Of a stretch of DNA of 64,000 nucleotides, positions 16,503 to 27,900 are shown in pieces. The DNA comes from Candidatus Poribacteria bacterium (GTDB lineage Bacteria; Poribacteria; WGA-4E; WGA-3G). The notes under the pieces are model-generated. The model worked only from the letters and a program-made list of their open reading frames with translations, did no database searches and was not told the origin of the DNA. Both the position numbers and the translations under genes were made by a program. Numbering within the stretch: the first letter of the stretch is position 1; each line of letters opens with the position of its first letter. Location: NCBI GenBank assembly GCA_022827185.1, contig JAJDTM010000062.1, positions 62,001-126,000 of the forward strand, read 5' to 3'.

Positions 16503-17351
16503 TTATCTTCCAGCGTCTGCTAATAGACGTTGGAGGGTTCCACCTAAAATCTCTGCCTTGTCGTTCTCTGGAATAAAAGTGCAGTGCGTCCGAAACGCCT
16601 CAAGTGCGTGCTGGTATGTCATAAAGTTGCGAACGACCGGATAGTCGGATCCCCAACAGAGGCGACCCGGACCGAAATGTTCGTAGAGGGCGCGCACGAT
16701 CCAATGCGTATCCGAATGCGGATAATCCCAGGAGACCTGCGAGACATAAGCGAAGCCTGACATCTTGATGTGAATATTCGGGACGTTTGCTGAGGCGAGT
16801 ACCTGCTTGAGTTGCGGATATGGGTGTTCTTCACCTGCCCGCGCACCGCCCATGTGATGGCACAGGAATGGGATACTGGGAAACTCGGCAGCGATTTTAC
16901 GGAGTGCCTCATGCTGGTGGCTTCCCATGGCGATGCTGGCGATCAATCCCATTTCGGATGTTGTGTGAAAGAAGCGTTCGCCCTCTTCGGAGAAAAACCA
17001 ATCTCCGTTGTCATCGCCTCTGAGGTAGTGCGTGTAGCCTTTGAGGTTATATGTTTCTGCTGCGGTTTTCAACCGATCGGCTGCACCATCGGTATGATAC
17101 GTATCTGTCCATGAGCAGTCCACATCGGCGAATTGGATCAACCGTTCTGGGTAACGTTTAACGCACGCTGCGATGTAATCGTTATTGTCAGGGTTCCTAT
17201 CAATGCGTGCACAGACGAGTACTGCCTTGTCCACGTTATGCAGATCCATTTCGTGGAGGAGTTGTTCAATTTTACCGCGGCTTTCGTCATCAGGAACAGG
17301 CGGTTGATAGGGCCACCGGGGCCATGCGTGTGTATGTGAATCAATTATCAT
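16503..17351 (-). CDS. Amidohydrolase-2 family metal-dependent hydrolase
   Basis: Starting at the ATG at 17351 (AGGAGA upstream), the 282-residue TIM-barrel enzyme opens with MIIDSHTHAW, the His-x-His metal site. It continues with VLVCARIDRN, a strand with FLCHHMGGARAGEE (His ligand region) and RLCWGSDYPVV with the catalytic Asp. These features define the amidohydrolase-2 group, which includes decarboxylases and lactone hydrolases. It sits between the ABC ATPase and the barrel gene in one minus-strand train and may process the imported compound. Confidence 0.83.
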   Translation of the reverse strand: MIIDSHTHAWPRWPYQPPVPDDESRGKIEQLLHEMDLHNVDKAVLVCARIDRNPDNNDYIAACVKRYPERLIQFADVDCSWTDTYHTDGAADRLKTAAETYNLKGYTHYLRGDDNGDWFFSEEGERFFHTTSEMGLIASIAMGSHQHEALRKIAAEFPSIPFLCHHMGGARAGEEHPYPQLKQVLASANVPNIHIKMSGFAYVSQVSWDYPHSDTHWIVRALYEHFGPGRLCWGSDYPVVRNFMTYQHALEAFRTHCTFIPENDKAEILGGTLQRLLADAGR

Positions 17352-17405
17352 TTTTTCTCCTAAGTGGACAGGCACAAGACCTGCCCCTACTGTATCCAAC
17401 CTCGC

Positions 17406-18935
17406 TTAATTTAATCCGAGCATCAAGGCACCTAATTCTTGTTTATTGGTCTCGGTAGGTTTTACAATCCCGACAATCTTGCCGTCGTACATGACGGCGA
17501 TCCTGTCGCTGAGATAGAGGAGTTCATCCAATTCAGAGGACACAAGTAATACTGCTTTGCCGCGATTGCGTGCGTAAATAAGTCGCGTATGGACGAATTC
17601 CGCCGCGTGAATGTCTAAGCCGCGCGTCGGATGCGCGGCAATAATAACTTCAGGGTTTGCTTCTAACTCGCGTGCGACAACGACTTTTTGTTGATTTCCA
17701 CCGGAGAGTGTTCTAATCGGATGCGTGATGTTCCCTACACGAATCTGGTATTTATCAAGGGCGTTCAGAGCGGACCGTTGGATGGATTTACGCTGAAGCA
17801 TCCCGCTACGGCAATACCGTCTTTTTTTATGATGACCGATGATAAAGTTATCATCAATTCGATCCCCCAAACTAATGCCGTGCCGGTGTCTGTCAGCAGG
17901 TATGTGCGCGACCCGCTCGCCGTTTAACGTGAGTTTTCCGCTATCGATCTGCCGTAAACCTGTCAGCACTTCGACGAGTTCTGTTTGTCCGTTCCCTTCT
18001 ACACCTGCGACCCCGACGATTTCACCGGGGAACACTTCAAGGTTAATTTCGTTAAGGTGCCGTTTGTCCGGATTGCTATTCGACAGCATATTTTTCCATT
18101 TACGCTTTCTTGCTGCGTCTGAACTTCTGGTAAGCGTGACACTTTCCAGGCGGAGCATCGGTGTTGTTTGCGCTGTCTGTTCTCTCGGCACAGAAGTTGG
18201 AATGACAGGTTCACCGAGTATCATTTCTGCCAACGTCGCTGGGTCGGTGTCGGTGATAGGGCAACTGTTGACGGCTTGCCCGCGCCACATGACTGTGACG
18301 GTATCGGCGATTGCCATGACTTCATCGAGTTTGTGTGTGATGATAATGAGACTCTTGCCTTCGTCTTTGAGGCTGCGCATGCAATTGAAAAGCCCTTCGA
18401 CTTCTTGCGGGGCAAGCACGGCTGTCGGTTCATCCATGATGAGGATGTCTGCACCGTGATAGAGGACTTTCAAAATTTCGGTATGTTGCTGGGTACCAAT
18501 CGGTAGAGATTCAACGGGTGTGTTCAACGGCACATCAAATCCGAGTTGGGTGGCGAGTTGGGCAATCCGTTTTTCTGCTTGTTGATAATCGAGGAGTGTG
18601 CCGAATTTTCGGGGTTCTTTGGCAAGGACGATGTTCTGAAGTGCCGTGAAGACGGGGATGAGCGTGAAATGTTGCTGCACCATCCCTAGACCGAGACGCA
18701 TTGCACGCCGTGGAGAAGGTATATCGACACGGTTTCCATTGACGCATATCTCGCCTACATCGGGTTGATACAGTCCGTAGAGTATCTTCATCAATGTAGA
18801 TTTACCCGCACCGTTTTCACCGACAATGGCGTGAATCTCACCGCGTTGGAGCGTAAAATCCACCGAGTCGTTTGCTTGTACTTCTCCAAATTGTTTACTG
18901 ATGCCGTGCATCTCAATGATAGGTGCGTGTGTCAT
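17406..18935 (-). CDS. ABC transporter ATPase with two nucleotide-binding domains (BMP/sugar type)
   Basis: The 509-residue protein has two fused ATPase domains as in RbsA, MglA and the nucleoside transporter NupO. Domain 1 shows Walker A at 39-46 (GENGAGKS) and Walker B with ADILIMDEPTAVL. Domain 2 has a degenerate Walker A (VEGNGQTEL), as is typical of this family, and a full signature LSGGNQQKVVVAREL. It starts six bases after the BMP-family binding-protein gene, which suggests nucleoside or related uptake. No permease genes follow it, which is unusual. Confidence 0.9.
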   Translation of the reverse strand: MTHAPIIEMHGISKQFGEVQANDSVDFTLQRGEIHAIVGENGAGKSTLMKILYGLYQPDVGEICVNGNRVDIPSPRRAMRLGLGMVQQHFTLIPVFTALQNIVLAKEPRKFGTLLDYQQAEKRIAQLATQLGFDVPLNTPVESLPIGTQQHTEILKVLYHGADILIMDEPTAVLAPQEVEGLFNCMRSLKDEGKSLIIITHKLDEVMAIADTVTVMWRGQAVNSCPITDTDPATLAEMILGEPVIPTSVPREQTAQTTPMLRLESVTLTRSSDAARKRKWKNMLSNSNPDKRHLNEINLEVFPGEIVGVAGVEGNGQTELVEVLTGLRQIDSGKLTLNGERVAHIPADRHRHGISLGDRIDDNFIIGHHKKRRYCRSGMLQRKSIQRSALNALDKYQIRVGNITHPIRTLSGGNQQKVVVARELEANPEVIIAAHPTRGLDIHAAEFVHTRLIYARNRGKAVLLVSSELDELLYLSDRIAVMYDGKIVGIVKPTETNKQELGALMLGLN

Positions 18936-18940
18936 CTCTA

Positions 18941-19915
18941 CTACCGTTCATGCGGGACAACGATGTCGCCTGATATAATTTTCGCTTTGAACGTCTCAAC
19001 CTGTTTCAAAATCTCGTCTGAGAGAAGTTCGCGGTTCGCATCGTCAACGATATATTCAACACCTCCCTCTTTGAGTCCGTAATCTTTGAGGCCGCCGGCG
19101 AAGTTTCCTTCTTGGACGCTCTTTATGGTTTCATAGACCGATATTTCGACACCTTTGATAACACTCGTGAGTACTAGGCCCGGGGCGAGATTGTTGCCGT
19201 TAGAATCTACCCAGATAATTGATTTTTTTCTCGTTTTCGCTGCTTCAAGGACACCCAAACCGCTGGCGCCAGCGGCGGCGAGGATGACATCTATCCCCCT
19301 ATTATATTGCGCGAGCGCAAGTTCTTTGGCTTTTGCGGGGTCATTGAAAGCTTGTGGGGTAACACCGACGTAATCCGCCACGAATTCAATGTCAGGATTT
19401 GTCGCTTTAATGCCGGCACCGAAACCGATTTCAAACGCTTCGACCAGCGGTACCTTCATCCCGCCGATGAAGCCGATCTGCTTTGTTTCTGTTTTCAACG
19501 CTGCGATAACACCGGCAAGATAGGTCCCTTCGTGTGCACGGTAGGTGAGCGACGCGACATTCGGGTGTTCTATCACGGCATCAATCAGTGCGAATTTGAC
19601 CTCTGGGAATTCGCTGGCGACGCGTTTCATCGGTTCTTGAAAAAGAAACCCGACACCGATGATTAGATCATATTTGAGCTTCGCCAATCTACGGAGTGTT
19701 AATTCGGTATCCGTACTTTGGCTTGGGGTGACCTCTGTTAGTTTAAATCCCCACTCGTCTTCCGCTTTTTTCGCACCGGCGTAGGCGGCATCGCAGAATG
19801 AGAGATCCCCGCGTCCCGTAACATCGTAGATAAGACCGACTTTCAGGGCTGCGGGGGTTGTCTCTATCACAGCGAAACAGGCGATAAAAATCGTAACCAA
19901 AATGTTTATACGCAC
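18941..19915 (-). CDS. BMP-family substrate-binding protein
   Basis: This periplasmic binding protein has 324 residues, a signal peptide (about 1-22) and the BMP/Med fold: KVGLIYDVTGRGDLSFCDA at the start of the mature part, YDLIIGVGFLFQ, a hinge GTYLAGVIAALKTETKQIGF and IIWVDSNGNNLAP. The characterised members bind nucleosides such as guanosine or adenosine. Asp in YDVTGRGD and the SFCD turn lie where the ligand is held. It heads the operon continuing into the ABC ATPase. Confidence 0.88.
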   Translation of the reverse strand: MRINILVTIFIACFAVIETTPAALKVGLIYDVTGRGDLSFCDAAYAGAKKAEDEWGFKLTEVTPSQSTDTELTLRRLAKLKYDLIIGVGFLFQEPMKRVASEFPEVKFALIDAVIEHPNVASLTYRAHEGTYLAGVIAALKTETKQIGFIGGMKVPLVEAFEIGFGAGIKATNPDIEFVADYVGVTPQAFNDPAKAKELALAQYNRGIDVILAAAGASGLGVLEAAKTRKKSIIWVDSNGNNLAPGLVLTSVIKGVEISVYETIKSVQEGNFAGGLKDYGLKEGGVEYIVDDANRELLSDEILKQVETFKAKIISGDIVVPHER

Positions 19916-20590
19916 AATAATTTCCTTTCTATATCACGGTTTTTTGATAGATACTGAACGGGTATGTTTCAATACTATCTATAATATATTATAGCGGCTT
20001 CAAATGCAAGTGTTATTACTTCCTGAACAGAGCCATTCAGTTTTCGGTTTTTTCAGACATTTTCGCGGACGGATCGCGAGCGACAAGAAACACCCCTGCA
20101 AAAACACTCGCTCCTACAGGGGAGTGCTTTACGCAACAAATCGAAATTATGGGACAATTGAATAACTCTGCTTCCTGAACAGGACTATTTAGTGACACCT
20201 GTGGTGTTCTGTGTTGATGGTTTTAACTTCTTGTGAAATGCTGCGACAGGCTGCGATAGGCTGCGAAAATTTAGGTGTTTTTTAAAATTGTATTCATATT
20301 TTAAGATGATATATATTAAGTATTAGCACCTGTGAAAAGGACAGCACAAAAAACGGACAATTGAAGCACTAAGCGTCTGAACTGTGATTTATGGGATTTT
20401 AGGGATTATTGGGATAAGCGAGAACTCCAAAGTTTTGGCTTTGAAGTTCCCGGTATTTTGGGGGGTGTTATAAGTTATAAGTTAACTTCTTGTGGCAGTC
20501 CAGTTTATTGTCGTTGCCACAAGAGACCTCTTTTACTGATAACTCTCACTCTGAGGCAAACCGTTAACTGAGATATGAAACGCTAATATG
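19916..20590. other. Intergenic region with short repeats
   Basis: No gene is supported in these 675 bases. They contain the leader of the BMP gene, a diverged copy of the AGATCGCGA...CTCCTAC repeat at 20072-20119, and three successive CTGCGA(C/T)AGG-type units near 20239-20267. The rest is AT-rich. Confidence 0.5.
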
Positions 20591-21049
20591 TCACACATCC
20601 AATGCGTCTATCGTTTGTAAGAACGCTTCAACACTGGATATACGAAGGGCTACACGGAACAACTCGGTTAGCATTGTGAGGTCTGAAACCGTTTCAAGGG
20701 CATCGCGAACCGGTTCCACCTCCGCTTGTGAAAAGCGTTCGCTTAGCACAGTAAAGATATTATGAACTGACATCTCACGTGCCCCGCGCTCAATGCCTTG
20801 CTCAATGCCGCGTTGTTCGCCGCGTTGTTCGCTGAGTTCAATTATAGAATCTGCCATATCTACGATCTCCTGATTCTGTGTATGCTCTTGCGTGAGGATA
20901 CGAAGTAAGTCTTGATGTTCGCCTGCTTCTCTGCGGTGCAGGATGAGGAGAAAGAGATACAAGATGGCGCGCGTATACGCCTCTATATCCTCTGTGTGCA
21001 AGTCCCTGAGCCCGGCTAAAGCGTCAAGGAGGCTCATAGAGTCTAACAC
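20591..21049 (-). CDS. C-terminal part of an Rpn-type PD-(D/E)XK transposase-like nuclease, probably truncated
   Basis: The 152-residue frame is helical, with QRGEQRGIEQGIERGA, the charged repeat typical of the C-terminal half of Rpn/YhgA-like recombination-promoting nucleases. The N-terminal nuclease domain, normally about 150 residues, is missing; upstream DNA is repeat-rich and non-coding. It is therefore probably a remnant. The family assignment rests mainly on the RGxEQGxE repeat and the helix pattern. Confidence 0.5.
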   Translation of the reverse strand: MLDSMSLLDALAGLRDLHTEDIEAYTRAILYLFLLILHRREAGEHQDLLRILTQEHTQNQEIVDMADSIIELSEQRGEQRGIEQGIERGAREMSVHNIFTVLSERFSQAEVEPVRDALETVSDLTMLTELFRVALRISSVEAFLQTIDALDV

Positions 21050-21976
21050 ACTTTACCCGCCTTGTCAAAGAAAAATTACTCCTGCGGAAACAAAACAGGG
21101 ACACGCCCCGGAGCACACATCCTTGTTTTCAGGGGTCGATATACCATAAGGTGCAGTTTCACACCGAACCATAGGGGTCAATTTAAGAAAAATAACCGCC
21201 TCAGACCCATTCCCGGTAGGTTCGGTTTCCCAACCGAACCGGGTTTTACACAGAAACCTTGAAGATTTCAAAACTTCTTGAATCCCGTAGGGATGGTATC
21301 TCTGTAGAAAAACGTTGCTTCACAAATCTAAGCCCCGTAGGGGCCGCATCTACACGAATCTGCGCGGAAAATGTTATCGAAAATCCCTAAATTGACACTT
21401 ATGGTGTAGTTTCACACCGAACCATAGGTGTCAATTTAGGGATTGTTTCGTGGTATTTTGTAACACCAATATAAACATGCCGCCCCTACGGGGGTTGGGT
21501 TTTTGCTCGAAACCGCTGCTATAAACATGCCGTCGCTACGCGACTGAAGAGGTTTTTGAAGGCTTCAAGGTTTCCGCGTAGTATCCGGTTCGGTTAGGAA
21601 TGCACGTCGCATTTGGGTGAGTACACCGCAAAACCGAACCTACCGGACCTGGGGACCAAGACGGGACTAAAGCGGTTTTTGAAGGCTTCAGGGTTTCCGC
21701 GTAGTATCCGGTTCGGTTAGGAAACCGAACCTACCGGACCTGGGTCTGTAGTATCCGGTTCGGTTAGGAATGCACGTCGCAAATGTAAAGCTAAGACAAA
21801 TTTTGCCGCGTATGGGCAAAATTTGGGTGAGTACACCGCGATGCACTTCGCATCTGGGCGTGTACGCCGCAAAAACCGAACCTACCGAGCTTTCAGTCTC
21901 CGGTTAAGAGGGAAATGTGACTGATAAATTTCCCTCTTAACTGGTAACTGGTAACTGGTAACTGACAACTATTAAC
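21050..21976. repeat. Cluster of dispersed palindromic repeats
   Basis: About 930 bases without genes are built from repeated pieces. A near-perfect hairpin spans 21382-21444 (left arm AATCCCTAAATTGACAC, right arm its complement), and a half copy lies at 21144-21194. A second family carries GTATCCGGTTCGGTTAGG with the inverted AACCGAACCTACCGGA and appears near 21551-21654, 21674-21744 and 21748-21887. Short CCCCGTAGGGG-type units occur near 21340 and 21485. No array-like regular spacing is present, so this is not CRISPR. Confidence 0.75.
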
Positions 21977-24900
21977 CTATTTCCGTATCAATAGCTTGCG
22001 GGTTGCTATGTAATCGCCGGCTTTGAGGGTATAGAAATATACGCCTGTGGCGACCTTTTCACCGAGATAGTTACGTCCATTCCAATGGGCTGCCTTGCTC
22101 CGATTCTGGTAGAAACCTGCAGGCTGGTGCCCCAATCGCAACGTCCGCACGACACGTCCCTGGATGTCGTAGATCGTGATCGTCACATCTGCCGGTTTGG
22201 CGAGCTGATAGGGTATCCATGTCTCCGGGTTGAACGGGTTTGGGTAGTTTGATAGCAACTCTGTTGTCTTCGGCAGCACGGGTGCTGGCGGTGTTAGCAC
22301 AACCGGTGCAGCACCAACGGCATCCGTGACATTGATGGTGACAGTAATTCTGTCCCCACCGTTATTGCCGTCATAAGCAGTCACTGTTACGGTATAGCTG
22401 CTCTTCGTTTCGTAGTCGAGTGCTGCCTTGGTTTGGAGCTGCCCGGAGGTCGAAACGATGCTAAACGCATCCGCATCCGTGCCACCGAGGGTATAGGAGA
22501 GCGTATGGTTATTCGCATCCGTCGCAGCAACCGCAGCCCCGATGTTTTGTCCCGCAGCCGTGTTCTCCGCGACCGAGCGCGTGGTGGTGGCACCATCGGT
22601 GAACGTGGGTGGGTTATTATTAAGACTAATATCAAGTCTGAAAAGCGAATGTGACTGGAGTGTATGGAGGGTCGCGTAATCTGAAATCGGATTCCCTGCG
22701 ACAGATAAGATGAACATTGAGGTCATGCCACTCAGGGGAGATACATCCGTAACGTTATTGTTCTTCATACTGAGAATGGTCATTGAAGTCATGCCACTCA
22801 ACGCTGATATATCACTGATCGAATTGTTATCCAGATAGAGATTGCGCATCGAGGTCATGCCACTCAACGCTGATATATCACTGATCAAATTGTCACTCAG
22901 CTGGAGCCTTGTCAGGGTAGTCAAGCCTGCAAGGGGTGATATATCACTGATCGAATTTTTTTCGTTAGCATTGGCCGAAGCGTGATTCAGATAGAGCGTT
23001 TCGAGTCCGGTGAGTCCACTGAAATCGCCAGCCTTCAACGCAGTGATTGACTTTGATTGCAGATTCAATTCTGTAATCGCTGCGAGGTGTGCTTCGGTTA
23101 CATCGTCAGCATTGTCAACGCCTGGCACCGCAGCCACAATCGCAGTGCGCACCTGCGTCGTGCGATCTTTTACAGGTGTTATCGTGGATTCCTCGACATC
23201 TGTAACATTGATGGTGACGGTGATACTGTCACTCCCGCCAGTGCCGTCAGAAACCTCGACCGTCACGGTGTAGGAACTCTTGGTTTCATAATCCAGAGTA
23301 GCATTTGTGCGGAGCTGCCCAGATGTGCTGACAATGCTGAACGAACCGGCATCCGTGCCACCGAGTGTATAGGTGAGGGTGTCGCCGGTATTCGCATCTG
23401 TCGCAGCCACCGGACTTCCGACGTTGGTGCCTCTACCGGCGTTCTCCGCAACAGACCGCGTTGTGGTGTCGCCATCTGTGAACACGGGGTCATGCTCAAC
23501 TACATCTGTAACGTTGATGGTGACACTGATGCTACCACTTCCGCCATAACCATCATTAACGTTGACCGTGACCGAATAGGACGATGTCGTTTCATAATCC
23601 AAAGCTGCATTGGTTTGCAGCTGCCCGGAGGTGGAAACGATGCTAAATGAGGCTGCATCCGTGCCACCGAGGGTATACGTGAGGGTATCATTATCCGCAT
23701 CCGTCGCAGCAACCGGATTCCCGATGTTGGTGCCGGAAGCGGTGTTCTCCGCAACAGACCGCGTCGTGCTGGTACCATCTGTGAACACGGGGTCATGATC
23801 AACTACATCTGTAACGTTGATGGTGACAGTGATGCTATCACCGCCGCTATTCCCATCATTAACGAATACTGTCACAGTATGAGAGGGGTTCGTTTCATAA
23901 TCCAACACGCCACTCGTCTGCAACTGTCCTGATGTGCTGACAATGCTAAACGAATCCGCATCCGTGCCACCCAAACTATATCTGAGCGTATGGTTATCCG
24001 CATCCGTCGCAGCCACCGGATTCCCGATGTTTGTGCCTGAAGCGGTGCGCTCTGCGACAGACCGTGTGGTGCTGGTGCCTTCTGTGAATACCGGTGGGTT
24101 GTTATTAAGACTAATATCAATTCTTAAAATCGGATTTGCTGCCTTGAGGGTACGGAGGGGCGCGTAATCCGAAATCGGATTCCCTGCGACCCCTACGGCC
24201 AATAGCGAGGTCATGCCACTCAGGGCTGATATATCACTAATCGAATTGTTATTCAGAGCGAGAGAGGCCATCAAGGTCATGCCACTCAGCGCAGATATAT
24301 CACTGATCGAATTGTTATTCAGAGCGAGAGAGAGCATCGAGGTCATGCCACTTAGCGCAGATATATTACTGATCGAATTGTTATTCAGATCGAGATTGAC
24401 CATCGAGGTCAATCCACTCAGGGCTGATATATCACTAATGGAATTTCCAGCCAGATAGAGATGTGTCAGCTGGGTCAATCCACTCAGGGCTGATATATCA
24501 CTAATGGAATTTTCAGCCAGATAGAGAGATCCCATTCCAGTGAGTCCATTGAAATCGCCGGTCTGCAGAGCACTGATTGACTTATTTGACAAATCCAGGA
24601 GTGCAATCGCTGCGAGGTGTGCTACAGTCACATCATTCGCATTGCTAACGCCTGGTGCTGCAGCAACAATCGCAGTGCGCACCTGTGCCGTGCGTTCACT
24701 GAGCGGCGGTGCTATCGGGGATTCGGCTACATCTGTAACATTGATGGTGACGGTAATACTGTCACTCCCGCCATTGCTACCAGAAACGTCAACCGTGACG
24801 GTGTAGGAATTCTTGACTTCATAATCTATGGCAGCATTTGTGCGGAGCTGCCCGGAACTACTGTCGATGATAAACGAGGCCGCATCCGCGCCACCCAGCG

Positions 24901-27900
24901 TATAGGTTAACGTGGCGTTATTCGCAACGGTCGCAGCAACCGCACTTCCGACGTAGGTGCCTAAAGCGGTGTTCTCCGCAACAGTGCGTGTGGTGCTGGT
25001 GCCATCTGTGAAGACCGGCGCGCTGTTTGCAGGTGATTCATCAACATCTGTAACGTTGATGGTGACGGCGATACTATCACTCCCACCGTTGCCATCAGAA
25101 ACGTTGATCGTGACCGAATAGGACGATTTCGTTTCATAATCCAAGGTGGCAGAGCCTGTTCTCAGCTGCCCGGATGTGCCAACAATGTAAAACGAGGCTG
25201 CATTCGTGCCACCGAGGGTATAACTGAGGGTATCATTATCCGCATCCGTCGCAGCAACCGGAGTTCCGATGTTTGTGCCGAAAGCGGTGTTCTCTGCGAT
25301 AGAGCGCGTGGTGCTGGCACCCTCTGTGAACACGGGGGAATTATCATTGACATTTGTAACGTTGACGGTGACGAGGACGCTACTGACGAGACCCCCGCTA
25401 TCTGTCGCTCGCACGGCGAGATTGATGTATGAAGTCTTCGTTTCATAGTCAAGTGCTGCGTGGGTTTTCAGCTGCCCCGTATTTGCGTCAATACGGAACG
25501 AGGTCTTATCGGCTCGCTGGAGCGAATAGGTCACCGTATCCCCACTATCGGGGTCTGTTGCTTGGAAGGCATCACCGATGTTAGTGTTGGCTGCCGTGTT
25601 CTCTGCGACGGAGAGCGTGACCCTATCCGAAGAGCTGAAACTCGGTGCTTCATTGACGTTTGTGACACTGATCGTGACGGTGATGGTATCGGACAAGTTT
25701 CCATCGGAAGCCGTCACAACGACCGTATAAGAGTTGTCGTTTTCATAGTTCAGGGCATCCTTCGTTTTCAGTTGCCCTGTATTGCTGTCAATGCTGAAGG
25801 CTGCGGCATCGCCTGTTGTCGGGATCGAATAGGTGAGCGTGGTGCCACTATCGACATCCGTTGCGGTTAAAGCCGCGCCGATGTTTTGATTCGTTGCCGT
25901 GTTCTCCGCGACCGAGCGCGTCGCGGTGGTAGTTGCGAAAGTGGGTGCCTCATTGACGTTTGTGACGTTGATCGTGACATCGATGCTATCCGTGTTATTT
26001 GTCGTATTTCCATCGTCAGCCGTAATCGTCACCGAGTAGGAGGCTTTTGTTTCACGGTCCAGGGCAGCACTTGTTTGGAGTTGCCCTGTATTGCTGACGA
26101 TACTAAACGAAGACGCATCGTCGCCACCGAGGGTATAGGTGAGCGTGTCGTTATCCGCATCTGTTGCGGCGACGGCAGTGCCGATGTTTTGCCCTGAAGC
26201 CGTGTTCTCTGCAACCGAGCGCGTAGTGGTAGCACCATCGGTAAACGTCGGTGCGTTGTTAGCAGGTGCGCTCACTTGAATTGTGAACGTCAATGTTGCT
26301 GAAAGGTTGCTATCACTTGCCGTATAGGTGTAGGTCGTTGAAGCCGACACAGCCGTAGGTGTTCCAGCGAGGATGCGCGTTGAAGCTGTAAATGTCAACC
26401 CGGCAGGGAGTGCGGGTGTCACGGTGTATGTGAGGGTGGTGTTCGCATCAGGATCCGTCGCTTCTGGCAAGGTCACGGATGTGATTGCCGTTCCGTTAGT
26501 GGCAGAAATACTACTGATGGTTGTTCCAGTAGCGAAAGTGGGTGCCTCATTGACATCTGTGACACTGATTGTGACAGTGATGGTATCGGTCAAGTTTCCA
26601 TCGGAAGCCGTCACAACGACCGTATAGGAGGTGTCGTTTTCATAGTTCAGGGCATCCTTTGTTTTCAGTTGCCCTGTGTTGCTGTCAATGCTGAAGGCTG
26701 CGGCATCCCCTGTTGCAGGAATCGAATAGGTGAGCGTATCCTTAGCGATGAACTGCCCTGGGTTCACCGGGTCCGGCTTCTTATCCTGATCGGTTGCGGT
26801 GACCACTGTGCCGATGTTTGTGTTCGCAACCGTGTTCTCTGCGATAGAACGCGTGGTGGTGTCACCATCTGTGAACACAGGTGCGTCGTTGGCATCTGTC
26901 AGAGTGATCGTGACGGGAATGCTGGTGCTGAGGCTCCCCTCACCAGTGCCATCGGCGGCGGTGACCGTCACGGAATAGGAGTTCTTTGTTTCATAGTCTA
27001 ACGCCGCGCTGGTTTGGAGTTGTCCCGATGTGCTGACGATGCTAAACGATGCGGCATCCGTGCCACCGAGTGTATAGGTGAGTGTGGTATTCGCATCGAC
27101 ATCGGTCGCCGTAACAGCACTGCCGATGTTTTGTCCCGATGTCGTGTTTTCTGCTATCGAACGCGTCGCGGTGCTGCTTGCGAAACTCGGTGCTTCGTTG
27201 ACGTTCGTCACATTAATTGTAACGGCGATGCTATCGCTGCCACCGTTGTTATCAGAAACAGACACTGACACAGAATAAGACGACTTGCTTTCGTAATTTA
27301 GGGCAGCGTCGGTTTGCAGTTGCCCTGTAGTGCTGACGATACTGAAAGATGCGGCATCTGTGCCACCGAGTGTATAGGTGAGCGTGTCGTTATTCGCATC
27401 CGTCGCAGCAATCGCGCTCCCGATGTCTGTGCCTGAATCGGAGTTCTCCGCAATAGAGCGTGTGGTGCTGGTGCCATCCGTGAAGGTCGGCGCGCTGTTT
27501 GCAGCACTCACTTGAATTGAGAACGTCAATGTGTCTGACAGGGTGCTATCACTCGCCGTATAGGTATAAGTCGCTGAAGCCGACACAGCCGTAGGCGTTC
27601 CTGAGAGGATACGCGTTGAAGGCGTGAATGTCAACCCGGCAGGCAGGGCCGGTGTCAGCGTGTATGTGAGGGTAGTGTTCGCGTCAGGATCCGTTGCTTC
27701 TGGCAAGGTCACGGATGTGATTGCCGTTCCGTTGGTGGCAGAAATATCACTGATAGTTGTTCCGGTAGCGAACGCCGGTGCCTCATTGACGTTTGTGACA
27801 CTGATCGTGACACTGATCGTATCGGTCAAGTTTCCGTCGGAAGCCGTCACAACGACCGTATAGGCGTTTTTATCTTCATAGTTCAGGGCATTCTTTGTTT

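Noticed and set aside
17839..18459. Plus-strand frame of 206 codons opposite the ABC ATPase
   Set aside because: It is antisense to two clear ATPase domains and has Ser/Arg-rich shadow composition without motifs.
21050..21976. CRISPR-like array
   Set aside because: Repeat units are of different families, spacing is irregular, and there are no spacers or cas genes.
23057..23650. Long plus-strand frame inside the giant surface-protein gene
   Set aside because: Many similar frames recur at each cadherin unit because the repeats share codon patterns; none has a ribosome binding site or recognisable protein.
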